Part shown: positions 38,313 to 51,148 of the stretch, piece after piece | Numbering within the stretch: the stretch's first letter is position 1 | Layout of the letters: the number at the start of each line of letters is the position of its first letter | Assembly (NCBI GenBank): GCA_947179485.1 | Contig: OX359247.1 | Coordinates: 35,192,801 to 35,256,800 of the forward strand | Source of the DNA: Allacma fusca | Taxonomy: Eukaryota > Arthropoda > Collembola > Symphypleona > Sminthuridae | Direction of reading: 5' to 3' | DNA: 64,000 nt | The notes under the pieces: generated by a model | What the model was told of the DNA's origin: nothing | The model's database searches: none | Seen by the model: only the letters and a program-made list of their open reading frames with translations | Position numbers and translations under genes: made by a program

Positions 38313-39247
38313 TACATATGTACAATCCTTCCGTAATCTGTAAACCGTGTCATGAATTCTTCTCCCTAAAACCCAAATCTCATATTTTTGTGGAATAAAT
38401 TTAAAAGGTTCTATTTCTAAACTTACTTAGGGTATATTTTACCTTTAATTATTACTGTAGTGAGCAGCCACACTTGATTCTGGCATACTGACATTCTGTG
38501 AAAGTGACAATGAAAGAGGGCGCCAGAAAATAATTTTCTCTATCGCCACTCCCCAGCCCCTCAGAGGGAAAATTGAAAAGTATTTTTCGATCCCCCTTTT
38601 CCTTACCGAATAGTTACAATTTGTCCCCTTCCTATCACACATGGTGACGACTGCTAGTAAGTACTATTTTGTATGAAATCGCTTTTGTTGTTTAAAGGTG
38701 CAACAACCAGTATTAAAAATGGTCCGATTTACAGCGAAAAAGAAACAACAATGAAACTATGGTACACTCCCACATGACGTAGAAAATAACAAGGATTCGT
38801 CGAAATGCATGAGTGAGCATATTATTCATTACTTGGTTGCTTTCGTAAAATATTTTTACTAAAAATACCAAAATATCCGGAGTACAAAGCAAAGTCGCAA
38901 TTAGCGGATACGCCATCACTTCTAAAGTATGGAAACAAGTGCATCGCCGGATAGAGTACCAAATCCTTTTGTTCCAATTCTATCAATCGATAAGTATTCA
39001 ACGTCATAACGGTAAAACATTTATTTAGACGCCAGATTAAACATACAAATGATTTCAATTAACCATTCATTATACCAACCAAAAGGTTAACCCCTCAAAG
39101 CAAATTATAAATGTCAACGTACCAGCACAAAGCAAGACAACCTGTTGTTGACAACCCAATGTTTCCACAGCTGAAAACACCTTCTGAGTTTGAAGATTGA
39201 ACAATATTCGGAATAAGAGCAAAGAGCTACATAATGAATCTATCCAA

Positions 39248-39255
39248 TATATAAA
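39248..39255 (+). promoter_or_regulatory. TATA box of repeat-protein gene 2
   Basis: TATATAAA, 74 bases before the ATG at 39,322, with the same spacing as in the other two family members. Confidence 0.75.
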
Positions 39256-39321
39256 AAGTCTAGGAGAGATTTCAAAACATTACATCTTCAGAAACGATCC
39301 AGCTACTTCAACTTGAGCAAA

Positions 39322-41902
39322 ATGAGAGCAGTTGTACTTCTCACGATTGTCGCCCTCGCAGCGGTAAGAACATACAATTAATCTGCATATAAGTACAGTT
39401 AATTCATATATTACAAAACTTATTATCTCATGTAAAATTTAATAATTACAGACATGTCAAGGTGCTTCACTAAAAGTAGAGCGCCAGGCAGGGTCCCCCA
39501 TCCAATCGCTTATAAACATCTTGCTGAACCTACAAGACAACGTCCTTAGGCAAATCGTTGAAGCCATACAAGCAATCCTAAAATTCCGAGAGTCACAACC
39601 TACATCAACAACTCTACCTTCACCTACCACGGATTCGCAGAGCGCGGATACAGAAGTACCTGAGGAAGCAACTGAATCTGCTACTAACGCAGCAACTGAA
39701 GCCGCTACTGACGCAGCAACTGAAGCCGCTACTGACGCAGCAACTGAAGCCGCTACTGACGCAGCAACTGAAGCCGCTACTGACGCAGCAACTGAAGCCG
39801 CTACTGACGCAGCAACTGAAGCCGCTACTGAGGCAGCAACTGAAGCCGCTACTGACGCAGCAACTGAAGCAGCTACTGAGGCAGCAACTGAAGCCGCTAC
39901 TGACGCAGCAACTGAAGCCGCTACTGACGCAGCAACTGAATCTGCTACTGACGCAGCAACTGAATCTGCAACTGACGCAGCAACTGAATCTGCAACTGAC
40001 GCAGCAACTGAATCTGCAACTGACGCAGCAACTGAATCTGCTACTGACGCAGCAACTGAAGCAGCAACTGACGCAGCAACTGAAGCAGCAACTGACGCAG
40101 CAACTGAAGCCGTTACTGACGCAGCCACTGACGCAGCAACTGAGGCAGCAACTGAAGCCGCTACTGACGCAGCAACTGAAGCCGCTACTGACGCAGCAAC
40201 TGAATCTGCTACTGACGCAGCAACTGAATCTGCTACTGACGCAGCAACTGAATCTGCTACTGACGCAGCAACTGAATCTGCTACTGACGCAGCAACTGAA
40301 TCTGCAACTGACGCAGCAACTGAAGCAGCTACTGAGGCAGCAACTGAAGCCGCTACTGACGCAGCAACTGAAGCCGCTACTGACGCAGCAACTGAAGCCG
40401 CTACTGACGCAGCAACTGAAGCAGCTACTGAGGCAGCAACTGAAGCCGCTACTGACGCAGCAACTGAAGCAGCTACTGAGGCAGCAACTGAAGCCGCTAC
40501 TAACGCAGCAACTGAAGCCGCTACTAACGCAGCAACTGAAGCCGCTACTGACGCAGCAACTGAAGCCGCTACTGACGCAGCAACTGAAGCAGCTACTGAG
40601 GCAGCAACTGAAGCCGCTACTGACGCAGCAACTGAAGCAGCTACTGAGGCAGCAACTGAAGCCGCTACTAACGCAGCAACTGAAGCCGCTACTGACGCAG
40701 CAACTGAAGCAGCTACTGAGGCAGCAACTGAAGCCGCTACTGACGCAGCAACTGAAGCCGCTACTGACGCAGCAACTGAAGCCGCTACTGACGCAGCAAC
40801 TGAATCTGCTACTGACGCAGCAACTGAATCTGCTACTGACGCAGCAACTGAATCTGCTACTGACGCAGCAACTGAATCTGCTACTGACGCAGCAACTGAA
40901 TCTGCAACTGACGCAGCAACTGAATCTGCTACTGACGCAGCAACTGAAGCAGCAACTGACGCAGCAACTGACGCAGCTACTGAAGCAGCAACTGACGCAG
41001 CAACTGAAGCCGTTACTGACGCAGCAACTGAAGCAGCAACTGACGCAGCAACTGACGCAGCTACTGAAGCAGCAACTGACGCAGCAACTGAAGCAGCAAC
41101 TGACGCAGCAACTGAAGCCGTTACTGACGCAGCAACTGAAGCCGTTACTGACGCAGCAACTGAAGCCGTTACTGACGCAGCCACTGACGCAGCAACTGAA
41201 GCCGTTACTGACGCAGCAACTGAAGCCGTTACTGACGCAGCCACTGACGCAGCAACTGAATCTGCTACTGACGCAGCAACTGAATCTGCTACTGATGCAG
41301 CAACAGAATCCGCTACTGACGCAGCCACTGACGCATCTACTGAAGCCGCTACTGAAGCAGCAACTGAAGCCGCTACTGAAGCAGCAACTGAAGCCGCTAC
41401 TGAAGCAGCAACTGAAGCCGCTACTGAATCAACCACTTCTGTGACGACAACAGCTAAACCCAATCCAACTCAAGAATATCAAGATCAAATGCGACTTTGC
41501 TTTGGCAAATTCCGAGACCTCACAAGCCAGTTGCTGCAGCAATTGAATAAGATCTCAGCATTTGTCGAGAAATCAAGAAATACCTACGCTGGATTTATGA
41601 TTTCAGGTGCAATTAAACGAGTCACAGCTCTGCAACCTATGTGCAGCATTTCTAAAGTTAGACCACCTTTGGAAATGCTTGTAACTGTAAAGGAAGCACA
41701 AACCCAGTTTTCCGGTATCGGAGCCATTATTGGAAAAGTTGCAGAAACTGCACGTCCCGAGCTTAAAAGTTTACTCGAACCTGCCCTAACCATGGTTAAA
41801 GCAGGAGTAGCCAATGCTCAAAAAGCAACCGAAACTATTAACACAGCTAGCAAGTCTCCAATCAATTTGTTGGGCTCCATCTTTGGTTCCATCTTTGGTT
41901 AG
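39322..41902 (+). CDS. Secreted Ala/Thr/acidic repeat protein 2 (family unknown)
   Basis: Exon 1 is 39322-39363 (MRAVVLLTIVALAA, signal-peptide core). The intron is 88 bases. Exon 2 is 39452-41902, for a total of 830 residues. The mature N terminus [14 protein letters not shown] and the helix SLINILLNLQDNVLRQIVEA match gene 1. From about residue 87 to 675 the protein is built of tetrads, Ala-Ala-Thr-(Asp/Glu), paired into the 8-residue unit TEAATDAA, with some blocks of TESATDAA. A short SVTTTAKPNPTQ hinge leads to a C-terminal domain of about 145 residues (EYQDQMRLCFGKFRDLTSQL through GSIFGSIFG). It contains two Cys, predicted helices and a hydrophobic tail. Half the array residues are Ala and a quarter Thr, so it could be helical or heavily O-glycosylated. 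Function is unknown. Structural, mucin-like or ice-active roles are speculation. Confidence 0.88.
39670..41430 (+). repeat. 24-base coding tandem array in gene 2
   Basis: About 73 copies of a 24-base unit encoding TEAATDAA or TESATDAA, made of two 12-base half-units. Ser-containing units cluster in three runs (about 39,940-40,050, 40,200-40,320 and 40,800-40,940), showing block duplications inside the array. Confidence 0.95.
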
Positions 41903-42035
41903 ACCCTTCTGTATACCAGTTGGTGTTAAATGATTGTAAATTTTTCCGATTATAACAACTGTCTACGTTATGAAACTACAAAAATACTTCTTCATCAAAA
42001 TATTGGAACCTTTTGCTACATCCAGAGACCTCAGT

Positions 42036-42041
42036 AATAAA
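42036..42041 (+). terminator. Poly(A) signal of gene 2
   Basis: AATAAA, 134 bases after the stop and conserved at the same place in the gene 3 copy (57,979-57,984) despite surrounding divergence. Confidence 0.65.
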
Positions 42042-42371
42042 ATTCCTTACCGCATGCTAACATCGTGGAGTATACAATTACTATATTAATTTATATAATC
42101 GTGTAGTTTTGGTCCTACTTGTTTCATCATGGTTTTGCGACATCTACCAACTCATGGAAAAGACAATCTAACATAACGACGAATCCAACTATAGACTTAG
42201 CAAGCTTCACTTCACATTTTCTGTACATATGTATTTGTATGTGTTTATACGTGACCTCATTTAATTTTTGAAGGTCAACGGACCCGATGTCCTTCAAAAA
42301 CAGCAGAATTCTAACTTTTTATCTATTCTGATCCTACACAAAATTCAAGTTGTCTGGTGCTCTTGGTTAAA

Positions 42372-43311
42372 CATGAGATCGGTTCGGATAAAACACAAAT
42401 CCGAACCGAACCGTGTTGTTGTGATAAAAAAATACTCTTATCCGAAACCGGACCGCCATACATCGGTTTGGATGATTTTTATAACCGAACCGTTTGTCGG
42501 TTATCCGAATAACCGAAACAATACTGCACATTTTACCAGTGTTTATTACCAAATATTTATTAAAATCTTTTCTGAAAATTTTTGTTTTAATAAAAATGTC
42601 GTTTAAACTTAAAACAATTATTACACTAATTTTTATCAAATTCCACCTATAGATATGATATGATATGATATTTAAGTAGATTTATTATTGATTTCAATTG
42701 TTTAATTGGATTCTTGCGTCTTGCAGTATTTGCGGTTTACTTTGAGCCCATCAGCCGAAATTCCAAAATGATCCCAAACCTCGATTTCATCTTTTTTTTG
42801 AAGGCATAGATCCCGGTAGTTTCTGCTGTTATTACGGAGTCAGAGATTTCCACTGATGACATATTGTTTGCAGTAATACGGCACTTATTTAATTTAAGCT
42901 AAGAATTACGTAATGGTGTGAGAAATAATTGCGATACGATGAACAAATGTACGCCTGCCCGTTGTCCTTGCGTTCTGCTTTCTAAATATAGTGCAGATAC
43001 ATAATGAAACAATCGTTTGTCTCGAGAAATTCATGCCACAGCCGTTCTCGATGACGATTTGCTAAAAATTTTAGGAACGAATTGCAAAATCGGTTATTCG
43101 TCGGTTTAACCGAGCGGATACATTTGCTTAATACGAACCGAACGGATAATTTGATATTGAAAACCAACCCGATCCGAAACCGATATTCGGTTAGGGTTTG
43201 AGGTATCCGAAGTGTTCGGTTATTTCAATTCGGTTACGACTTTTCGATCCAAACCGTCCGTTTCGGTTAACCGATAGTCGGATAACCGCGTTAAACCGAA
43301 CTGATCTCATG
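42372..43311. mobile_element. Non-autonomous TIR element with CGGTTCGG arms
   Basis: The ends are CATGAGATCGGTTCGG on the left and the complement of CATGAGATCAGTTCGG on the right. Both arms (about 42,380-42,520 and 43,080-43,305) are filled with CGGTT, CCGAAC and CCGGA words in inverted orientation. The flanking 8-mers (GGTTAAAC and GCTTACCC, if the first C and last G are excluded) match at five positions, which may be a decayed target duplication. Terminus style and arm structure suggest a hAT-like element, but the class is not certain. No transposase is seen in the 940 bp. Confidence 0.75.
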
Positions 43312-44441
43312 CTTACCCTTGGTGCAGCGAGGGGACCAGACATAGGAACTTCCAACTTCGCTTCGCCACTAAAAATCCTCTGTGACTAGCACTAAAATTC
43401 AAAACACCAATGGGCGAAAGGATATTTGCCCGACCCCTGTCAATCGATATTGTAACACATCAATAATGACAAGAACAAATCGGACTTCAAAACGATAACA
43501 ATAGGGAATTTCGTTTCACTTCGCCCCTAAAACCTTGTCTAGAGCCTCTAGTTAAAGTATAGGCAAATATAACAGTGAAACATTTTTGTTCCGCTTTTTA
43601 AGTACGAAGTGAAACGACATTATTGTAAACATTTTGGTGTCTGCTTGTTCGTCCGCACGAAAGTTGCCGAGCCAATATCATAACACAATTCATACTTTTT
43701 ACAGTGACACGTTCCCTAATGAGTCAGAACCTTATTGATTTTTTAAACAATCGGAATATCCTGTTGACCATAAAAAATGAAAATAGGCTACATTTATATA
43801 CACAGTCGTAGTCCGAAGGACAACCGTTTCCGCACAAAACATTTATGGACGTTGTTGCAATATCGAACGATACGAGTTGTGTAAATTTCACTTCCCCCCT
43901 TGATGAATTTACCCTATACTGCGATTTGCTTTAAAAATTGAGGAAGGTTTTGTACTGAAACGACCTTTTGAAATTACGTCCATTAAAAAATACCTGATAC
44001 CACCTAAAATTCAAAAGTTTGTAAAACTGATTTATGCGAGCCAAAATTAATGAATGTAAAGTGGAGAGTATAATAATTATTATTTATGCAAGGTAAAGAA
44101 GACGTCATTACTCAATTTGATTACTTAATTAATTACATGAACAGGTCAGGTGCAAGTCGTTAGTACAAATAAAAAACAAATTCGCAACTACAATACTTAC
44201 CATCATTACTAATACCATTACAGGCATTAACGAGTTGCATGTAATTGTGAAGGCATTTAACATTACTTTAAATTCCTAAACGTATGAGCTCACATTTGGT
44301 GCTATACTATACCATTATGTAAACTCCCGTAACAAACTAAATCTATTGTAAATCTAATTTCGAACACATTATTACTGGCACTAAACAAACCGGATTCCCA
44401 AAGTTACTTCTACATAGTTTGATTTGAAGCTGTCGCGTGAA
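43312..44441. other. Intergenic, no gene recognised
   Basis: AT-rich DNA downstream of both gene 2 (plus) and the MYND gene (minus). No array or inverted ends are recognised. Confidence 0.5.
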
Positions 44442-47400
44442 TTAATCAGATTCCGAGAACTCCGAATCACTGTCTTCACTTTCCGTTGATTCCCAGTCAG
44501 AAACGTCAAAAGTTATATCACATTCATCGCACAAGATAGGATTCTTGAGGAGTTTAATATCCTTCTTTTGACATTCTTCGTCACAGTAAGTCGTCATACA
44601 GTAACCACAGAAGATTTCAGCATCCTCTGCCCAACAAAATTTGCAAATGTTTACTCGTTCACCAAACTCGATTGTGTTGATATCATCTACCCGAATAGCG
44701 TACATTTCTTTGGCAAAGGCCAATCTATAATATGGATTTTTGATGCTAAGCTTTGACCCGATCCACAACTTCGTCTTGGCTTCTGGAAAATCTTCAATCG
44801 TAATGTGGATGCAATCATGGTGTTTGTCTTTTACAACGGAATACCATTTGCCAGCAACATTCCAGGACGTCTCCGCAATCTGTGCATGAAGTACTCTTCC
44901 TTCATGAATCTTGTCCCCGTGAGGATTCATTTCTCGTATTGTAATTTCCTTCAGACCATTTAAATTATATTGTTTGTGTTGTTGTTGTTGCATGGGTAAA
45001 ACGGAAAGCCGGGAGAACCAACCAGGTTGACTGAAAAGCCTATTGCTGGAAAATATCCTATCATAGAATTCTTTGTAACCCTTTCTATGTTGCGTCGTTA
45101 TTTCAAACCGGATTGGGCTAGTTGCTTGACTGTAACGTCTAGTGTCTTCATTCGGATCAGATATTAAATGCTCAGTGTTTCCGATACCCCCCAAAATTTC
45201 ATTAATACGTTTTTCCACTACCTCTTTAACATAGGATACATACGGCAGAAAATACGATATCAAATTTATTTCTGCTTTCAGACCATCCTCATAAATCTTC
45301 TCACCTTCAGCATTATTGTTCTTGTGGAATATTTCCATAAACGCCATAATAAAGTACGCCTCTGGAATCATTCTGTCATCCCGGTGAGCTTTTTGAATGA
45401 AGAGCTTGCAAGTCTCTAAGACATCGTCAACGGATACCTTGATTCCTACGAGATGTTTCATAACCGCCATCTTTCCATAAAGTAGAGTTGGGTCGAAGGG
45501 AAATTTTTCAAGTGCACTCACGAAGGTCTCGAAGGACTCAACATATCTCCCAGTGAATGCAAGTGTAAATCCGAGAGCTTCTATAAAAAATTTCTCTTCC
45601 GGGTAATGTCTAATGCAATCTTCCAAGTAAGGAAATAAGCGAGGGGCATCGTTTCGTGAGGCCAAAAGTTGTACAGAGCATATACGAATTCTGAGATCCA
45701 AATAGTTTGGTGTGACCATGTTGTCTATGGGTATCATGCCGCACAATATTTCAAGCTGTTCTTGCATTGCTTCCGTTAAGTCTGGAACAACTTCGCTCTT
45801 ACGAATACAATCCGCAAAGAATCCGATGGCACAGTAAGGATAATTTATCATCATTGCACAACCTTGTTGGAAAAGGTCCATTGCATTCAGCAGTAGATTG
45901 GCATAAGGAAGTCCTTGTCTTGATCGCTCCAATATCTCCATTCTGTGCTCCCAAATAGTTCCTCGGTAAAAATTATCTTCATCAATCCGCATTCTAGTTG
46001 CAATTTGTGGATATAATACGATTTTAGTCTCATTGGCAGTTTCATGCTTGGCTAGTAGCTCAGTCAAAACTTGGCGTACTGACTTGTTCCCAACATAAAT
46101 ATGATATTGCTCCAAAATCTGAGCAATCTTAATCCTACATTGCTCTACTCTAACAGCTTCCTTGAACTTCTTTTCCTCCAGAATTGAATGCACGTTATCA
46201 TATTTAATTGCCTGTTTATACCAGACCAAAGAAAGATCAACGCTGCCTTCCTGGACGTACATCCAAGCCAAATGGTCCATTGCATACGGTATTTCTGCAA
46301 AAAAAAAACAATGAATACATGACGAGATGGTATTCGTACATAGTAATCAAAGAAAAAAATTAACACTGTCCAGGCCACACTTTAATTAATTATTAGTGGA
46401 TAGTTACGTAATAGGTAGATAAGTATAGTGAGAAGCACTGGGTTAGCAAAAACTCACGAACCGAGTATGTCAATTTGGTTTTTTTCGCGAACGTTAGCCA
46501 ACCGGGTTACATACATGTGTAAAAAACTCAAATTGGCAATCTTTCTCTAGCCAAAGGCTAATCTTTCCTCCGCAATTCCAGTTATGTTATGACTGAGGCT
46601 CTATTAAGTAGTAGATTATGTGTCGCGTCCGCAAAATCGACCTCGTTATATTTCGAAGCTTGAAACTAATTGGCGTACCTATTTTTAAACCATTCGTGAA
46701 CCTTTTTTATCTTGAATGATTATGGTAAATAAAATTTTACCTCTAATAGCAGCCAGTGTGAAATACTGCTTTGCTCGTTCCTCATCTTCACAACAGCCGA
46801 TCCCGTCCAAGTAGAATATACCTAAATTATGTGAAGCTCCACCGTGACCTTTCTCGGAAGCTTGTAAATACAGCTCTAAGGCCTTACAAAAATTCTGTGG
46901 TTTTCCAACTCCATCTTCGTACAAACGACCAAGGCAGAATATTCCATGAGCCACCCCCGCATTGGCCGACTTTTCAATCCAATGAACTCCTTTTTCCACA
47001 TCAGGCTCAACTCCTTTCTCATCAGGAAATAAATAGATGATTCCAAGGTACACGTAGGCCTCAATTACTCCTTGCTCCGCCAAGTCCAGATAAATTTTAA
47101 ATGCAGCCTTATGATCCAAAGGCAGGTCTTCCCCTATCTGATGAAGTCGAGCTTTAACCAGGGAAACGTTTGCTCTTCTAGTGGGATCTCCAGATCGTAA
47201 GCCTTCATTCATTGCATCGATTAGGAATTTTCCTGATGGCCCAAATCCCCGTTGTTTTCTAAATTTCTCCGCTTTTTCGTTCAGACTTGAAGGAAGTCCT
47301 AAGGGATTACTGTAGTCTTTACTCTTCTCATGACTTAGTCCAAGCTTGCAAACATTTTTGAACAGTTTGGCTTCCTTCGCATTAGGATTTCGCTCCAGAG

Positions 47401-48259
47401 CTCTATCAAACCAATTAATTGCTTGTTGGTATTCTTTTTTGAACTGATGCATCTGACCGATGAGATGATACCCCACCCACCAAGTTGGATCACTTGAAAT
47501 CAAGTTTTGGGCATCTTTGTACGCTGAGTCAATATTAAGTGTTATTTCGTCCTCAGGAAGAGTTTTATTTTTCAAAATGAAGATACGAGCTTGAGAACGG
47601 TTTGACAATAGGAAGGACCTTTCTTTACTCCGTAAACCCGCCAATGCCAAGCCCGTAGTATACATGTGAATAGCTTCCTGAAAGGCTTTTCTTTTCACCA
47701 GACGTTTCCCTTTCTTCCGTAGCTTCCTTCCTGTCCTAGAATTCCTTGGGTTGAACTCCGTCTCCGTTAGTACATGACTGTTTAGATGAATGGTCGATTT
47801 TATGTTCTCGATTTCATCCGATGGCATGCCGAACTCAACAAGCGCCTCCGCTGATAACTTCCAATAGCTTTCAAACAGATCGTGGTTTACGTTTAGGTCA
47901 GCAAAATGCTTGACAGCGTTTCGGACTTCTACTAGTTGCTTCAAAAGCTTGCCTCGGTCTGAATTTGCGAATGCGGGAATAGAGCGCAGCAGGGTATTAC
48001 TGAGTGTGAGGTCAAATTGGGTTAGGTCGCCGTTGTCAACCACCTTCTTCTGGTCCTCATTCTTTAAGCTTCGGTAGAATTTGGAACAATCTTCCTTTAG
48101 AAATAGCTTCACTTCCTCTGACTCATTCTGCCACCTCGTTCCTCTTAACTTCCGAAATTGGTCTTTTATTAAGTTCTGAGCGTACTTGTTTCCGCAGTTG
48201 CTTATAAGTTGCTCCAGCCGGATATACCGATGGAACCCTGGTATATTTACTTGGTTCAT
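44442..48259 (-). CDS. TPR/Sel1-repeat protein with C-terminal MYND-like zinc finger, 2 exons
   Basis: Exon 1 is 48259-46741 and exon 2 is 46294-44442, for a total of 1123 residues. The junction completes Arg-Glu and keeps the frame. Exon 1 starts at the first in-frame ATG (48,259, context AAAAATGAAC). The same frame is open a little further upstream but only with a TTG. Residues about 170-300 carry TPR-like helices (SRTGRKLRKKGKRLVKRKAF; WFDRALERNPNAKEAKLF). Residues about 395-500 carry Sel1-type repeats (GVIEAYVYLGIIYL; GVAHGIFCLGRLYEDGVGKP; GHGGASHNLGIFYLDGIG). More TPR-like helices follow in exon 2. Near the C terminus is a zinc finger, CKFC-x8-CGYC-x4-YCDEECQ then C-x2-C, of MYND type but without the usual His. 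A very acidic Ser tail (ESTESEDSDSEFSESD) ends it. No SET domain is present, so it is not an SMYD methyltransferase. A protein-protein scaffold is likely. Confidence 0.88.
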
Positions 48260-50348
48260 TTTTCTGTGGTAAATCAAATGTTATTAGTGTATCATTCTTG
48301 TATGATATTAGTCTAGATTTCTTTTTTAAGAAAAGATTTCTGATCATGATTATTACATCTAGTACCACTCAAGCAGACCGTCCCATGAGCTTTTATCTAA
48401 GTGTATAGCTTGTTGCAAAATCCAAGTTTTAACATCGATTTCAGACGCGAATGGGGAAAATGGGGCTAATAATATTATACTTTAGAAAATTTGCTTGTTT
48501 CTTTTCAGAGATATTCCATGAACCCCAGCAAATTTTTCATTGCTTATAAACATCTAAATCAGCATCAGCTCCTTATCGTGCTTTAAACAGCTTAAAGGCG
48601 CTCGTTCCGGCGCTAATGATATTCTCAATGTATGGGTAAAGAAATATGTTGTAGTTGTAGTTGATAATTAATTATTACTACTTATAGTTATTACAAGTAT
48701 ACAAAAACATTTCAACCAGAATTTGAACACCTCGTATATATAATTTATTGTAATACAAAATGGCTGCCTTCCCAAACCTATAATCCTACAAATCTAATCT
48801 GGGACAAGACTTTGCTGATTTTATCTTCGAACAGAAACCGCAGTAACCCATACTACAGACAGAAGGTTGGTAGTGGACGTGGACTTACCCATGCAATCAA
48901 TCATTTCCACGAATAATTGCTTTTTAAATATGTTGGAAGCTCCGATCTTGTGGTCACTAGAAATGCCCGAGTAGGTTGTCCGGAATACTTTTCTGGCTAA
49001 TAATTACCTACACCAGATTCGGTTGACGATTGAATCAGTTACTAGAATCAAATATTGTAGAACTGCCAGCTTAAAATTATAAGACATATGTAGCCCAAAT
49101 GCAACGCCCTTTTCTGTTGAGAACCCTACTAATCTTCAAGATCACTTTTTGGGGTCTACCCCAAAGTCAAAAGAATTTTAGAATAGCAATTGGTTTCACA
49201 TGAAACGCAAATTGATGTGTACTATTACTGTGTAGTAAGTATTACTTAAGAGAGCAGCAAATAGCCCATGAGACAACTCACCCATGGTCCACGTCAAGTG
49301 TTTCCTCATAAACTGCATGAAAAATGGGTGGCATTCATCCAGATCCAGAGATATCCAAGCTCGGTTTTTACATGAAGCACAAATTAATTTGTTTTAACAC
49401 CACAGTTCATACATAAGACAACACGAACCATGATTTACATATGTACGTAGTTTTTTTAAAAATACAGGGTAAAATAAACTGCATGACAAATATGTGTGGT
49501 ATTTAATCTGAAAACTATCGCTTCGCTGAATGACAGTAACTCGGTCTTAATTTTTGATGGGCATATTCATACTAAAGAAAACGATATGATTCATGAAGTA
49601 CTATGAGTACCTTTTCTATATAATGCTATGAGGCATGAAATATATATATTATATTGTCCCTCATTAAAATTAAGACTTTTCAGACTCTAAAGTAAAATAA
49701 CTAGTAAGTTAGCTATCTATAAACTGCATCAAAAACTCGGATTCTGAAATTAATGGAACTGTTTATTATTGTTTATCATCTACGAAGAAGAAAAACGTAC
49801 TATTTGTATTTTAAATTCAAAGCAAAATGATTCGGTTGTATATATACGCAGTTTCATTAAATACTAAGAGCAAAATGACCTCTATGCTAATTAAAATAAT
49901 TAAATATGCATATGATAAATACATATGTATGCTATTCGTTGTGGAGGAGCTTAATACAGATCATTTTCCCTGGGATGAAAAATGAATCTACATAGTTCAT
50001 TGTGTCACTGCACCTTGTTGATGTCGATTTTGCCTTTCCTCAAGGGTCAAAATACCTTCAAAATAGGAATCTGTTCTCCACCGCTTGTGGCTTTTATACC
50101 TAAATCCGGATCATGGGCGAAAGCCTACAAGACCTTCAAATGAATAAATAATAATAGTATATAATACCCACTCGCAACAAAGAATCTTTTCATTCACAGG
50201 TGGGGCCAGGAAAGAAACTCTAGGAGGAAGGAATTTAATATCCGTAAATGAAACCTGAAATGAATAGCTTCAAATAAAATACAGTATACATTGAATGAAA
50301 GTTAGTAAAAGAAAATAGAACGGAGTCGATATAGGAAATTTTAGCTAA
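48260..50348. other. Intergenic, no gene recognised
   Basis: It includes the MYND gene promoter. A frame at 48,123-48,368 overlaps the gene out of frame and is a shadow. The rest is AT-rich with no domains or arrays. Confidence 0.5.
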
Positions 50349-50729
50349 GGGAGCGTACACAAATTACGTCACCCACAGGGTGGGTGGGTAGTTACAGTAA
50401 TTGGTGACCATTGATGACATAGTAGTGGGGTTCACATCTGCAAAGATGACGCCACCAAAATTTTCCGCCGTTTTTGAACGTTCTTTACATTTTTTGCTTG
50501 TATTACGATGACGCGAACATAAAAGGATAAATTCATTACTGAATTCTAAGCGCAGAACCAAACGTTCCTATCACAGTTTTGATTTTGGCGCGACAGCAAG
50601 TTTGTCTACGTAGTGACATAATCTGTGTACAGGGTGGGTGGATTCAGCAATAAATGACAAATGGTGATGATGGGGTGAGAGGGTCTGAAAAGTCGACCTT
50701 TTTGGGTGACGTAATTTGTGTATGCTCCC
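50349..50729. mobile_element. PIF/Harbinger-like MITE (element A)
   Basis: Inverted ends match at 26 of 27 bases: GGGAGCGTACACAAATTACG then TCACCCA on the left, with A instead of G at the seventh base on the right. The 3-bp flanks are TAA on both sides. A TWA target duplication with GGG ends is typical of PIF/Harbinger. The 381-bp interior repeats GGGTGGGTGG next to both a left and an internal end-like sequence (near 50,610-50,640), so the element may itself be a partial tandem duplicate. It is non-coding. Confidence 0.82.
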
Positions 50730-50861
50730 TAATGAAAACATAAACAGCATTCTACTACTGTATTTTTTATATAATGTTATTTTTATGTGCAAACATGTAA
50801 GTTGAATAAAACTGAACTATGATAAATATGTGTGATGATAAGATTAGTAAAATTATACTTC

Positions 50862-51148
50862 AAGGTCTCATTCTTTTATTACACATATATTATATTTGAG
50901 CAATTTTTGATCCCACTTTGCTCAAAAAATCATCAATTTATTGAAATATTAGACTACAGCCGTTCCAACCCATACCCGTCCGTATTATTTACGTCTGCTT
51001 AAGAATGTAGAAAGCTTTGGGTTGAGCATTACGAAAGATTTAAAAATCGTTATCTTATTAGAACACATCCTCCCTCATACCTGTCTTGAGCAGCATTTCT
51101 GTACATCTCCCTCCCTCCTTTCTGATGACGTAATCAAATAATTATATT
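50862..51148. mobile_element. Decayed relative of element E (62,835-63,309)
   Basis: The left end has TCTCATTCTTTTATTAC, like the end of element E. The right end, read in complement, has TTTGATTACGTCATCAG followed by AAAGGAGGGAGGG, again as in E. The ends have diverged and no target duplication is clear, so this is an older copy. Confidence 0.55.

Larger units (their letters stand above)
38330..42060. repeat. Segmental duplication, copy with gene 2
   Basis: The unit is homologous to 51,810-52,041 plus 54,963-58,000. It covers upstream DNA, TATA box, both exons, intron and 3'UTR. The sequence at 38,556-38,563 (GCCCCTCA) is the uninterrupted counterpart of the place where a 2.9-kb element sits in the other copy. 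Upstream DNA has diverged clearly, whereas the first exon, the non-repeat part of exon 2 and the first 90 bases of 3'UTR are nearly identical. Confidence 0.9.

Noticed and set aside
38713-39058. A second chemoreceptor gene suggested by hydrophobic minus-strand frames
   Set aside because: The matching frames in the other two copies of this block contain stops and shifts at different places, and no exon chain with seven membrane segments can be built.
39457-41463. A 668-codon minus-strand frame of Val-Ala-Ala-Ser repeats
   Set aside because: It is the antisense of the gene 2 array. The equivalent in gene 3 is broken at different places, so it is not maintained as a gene.
48123-48368. Minus-strand frame overlapping the MYND gene start
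   Set aside because: It is out of frame with the gene and the region, and has no domain. The ATG at 48,259 gives the supported protein.
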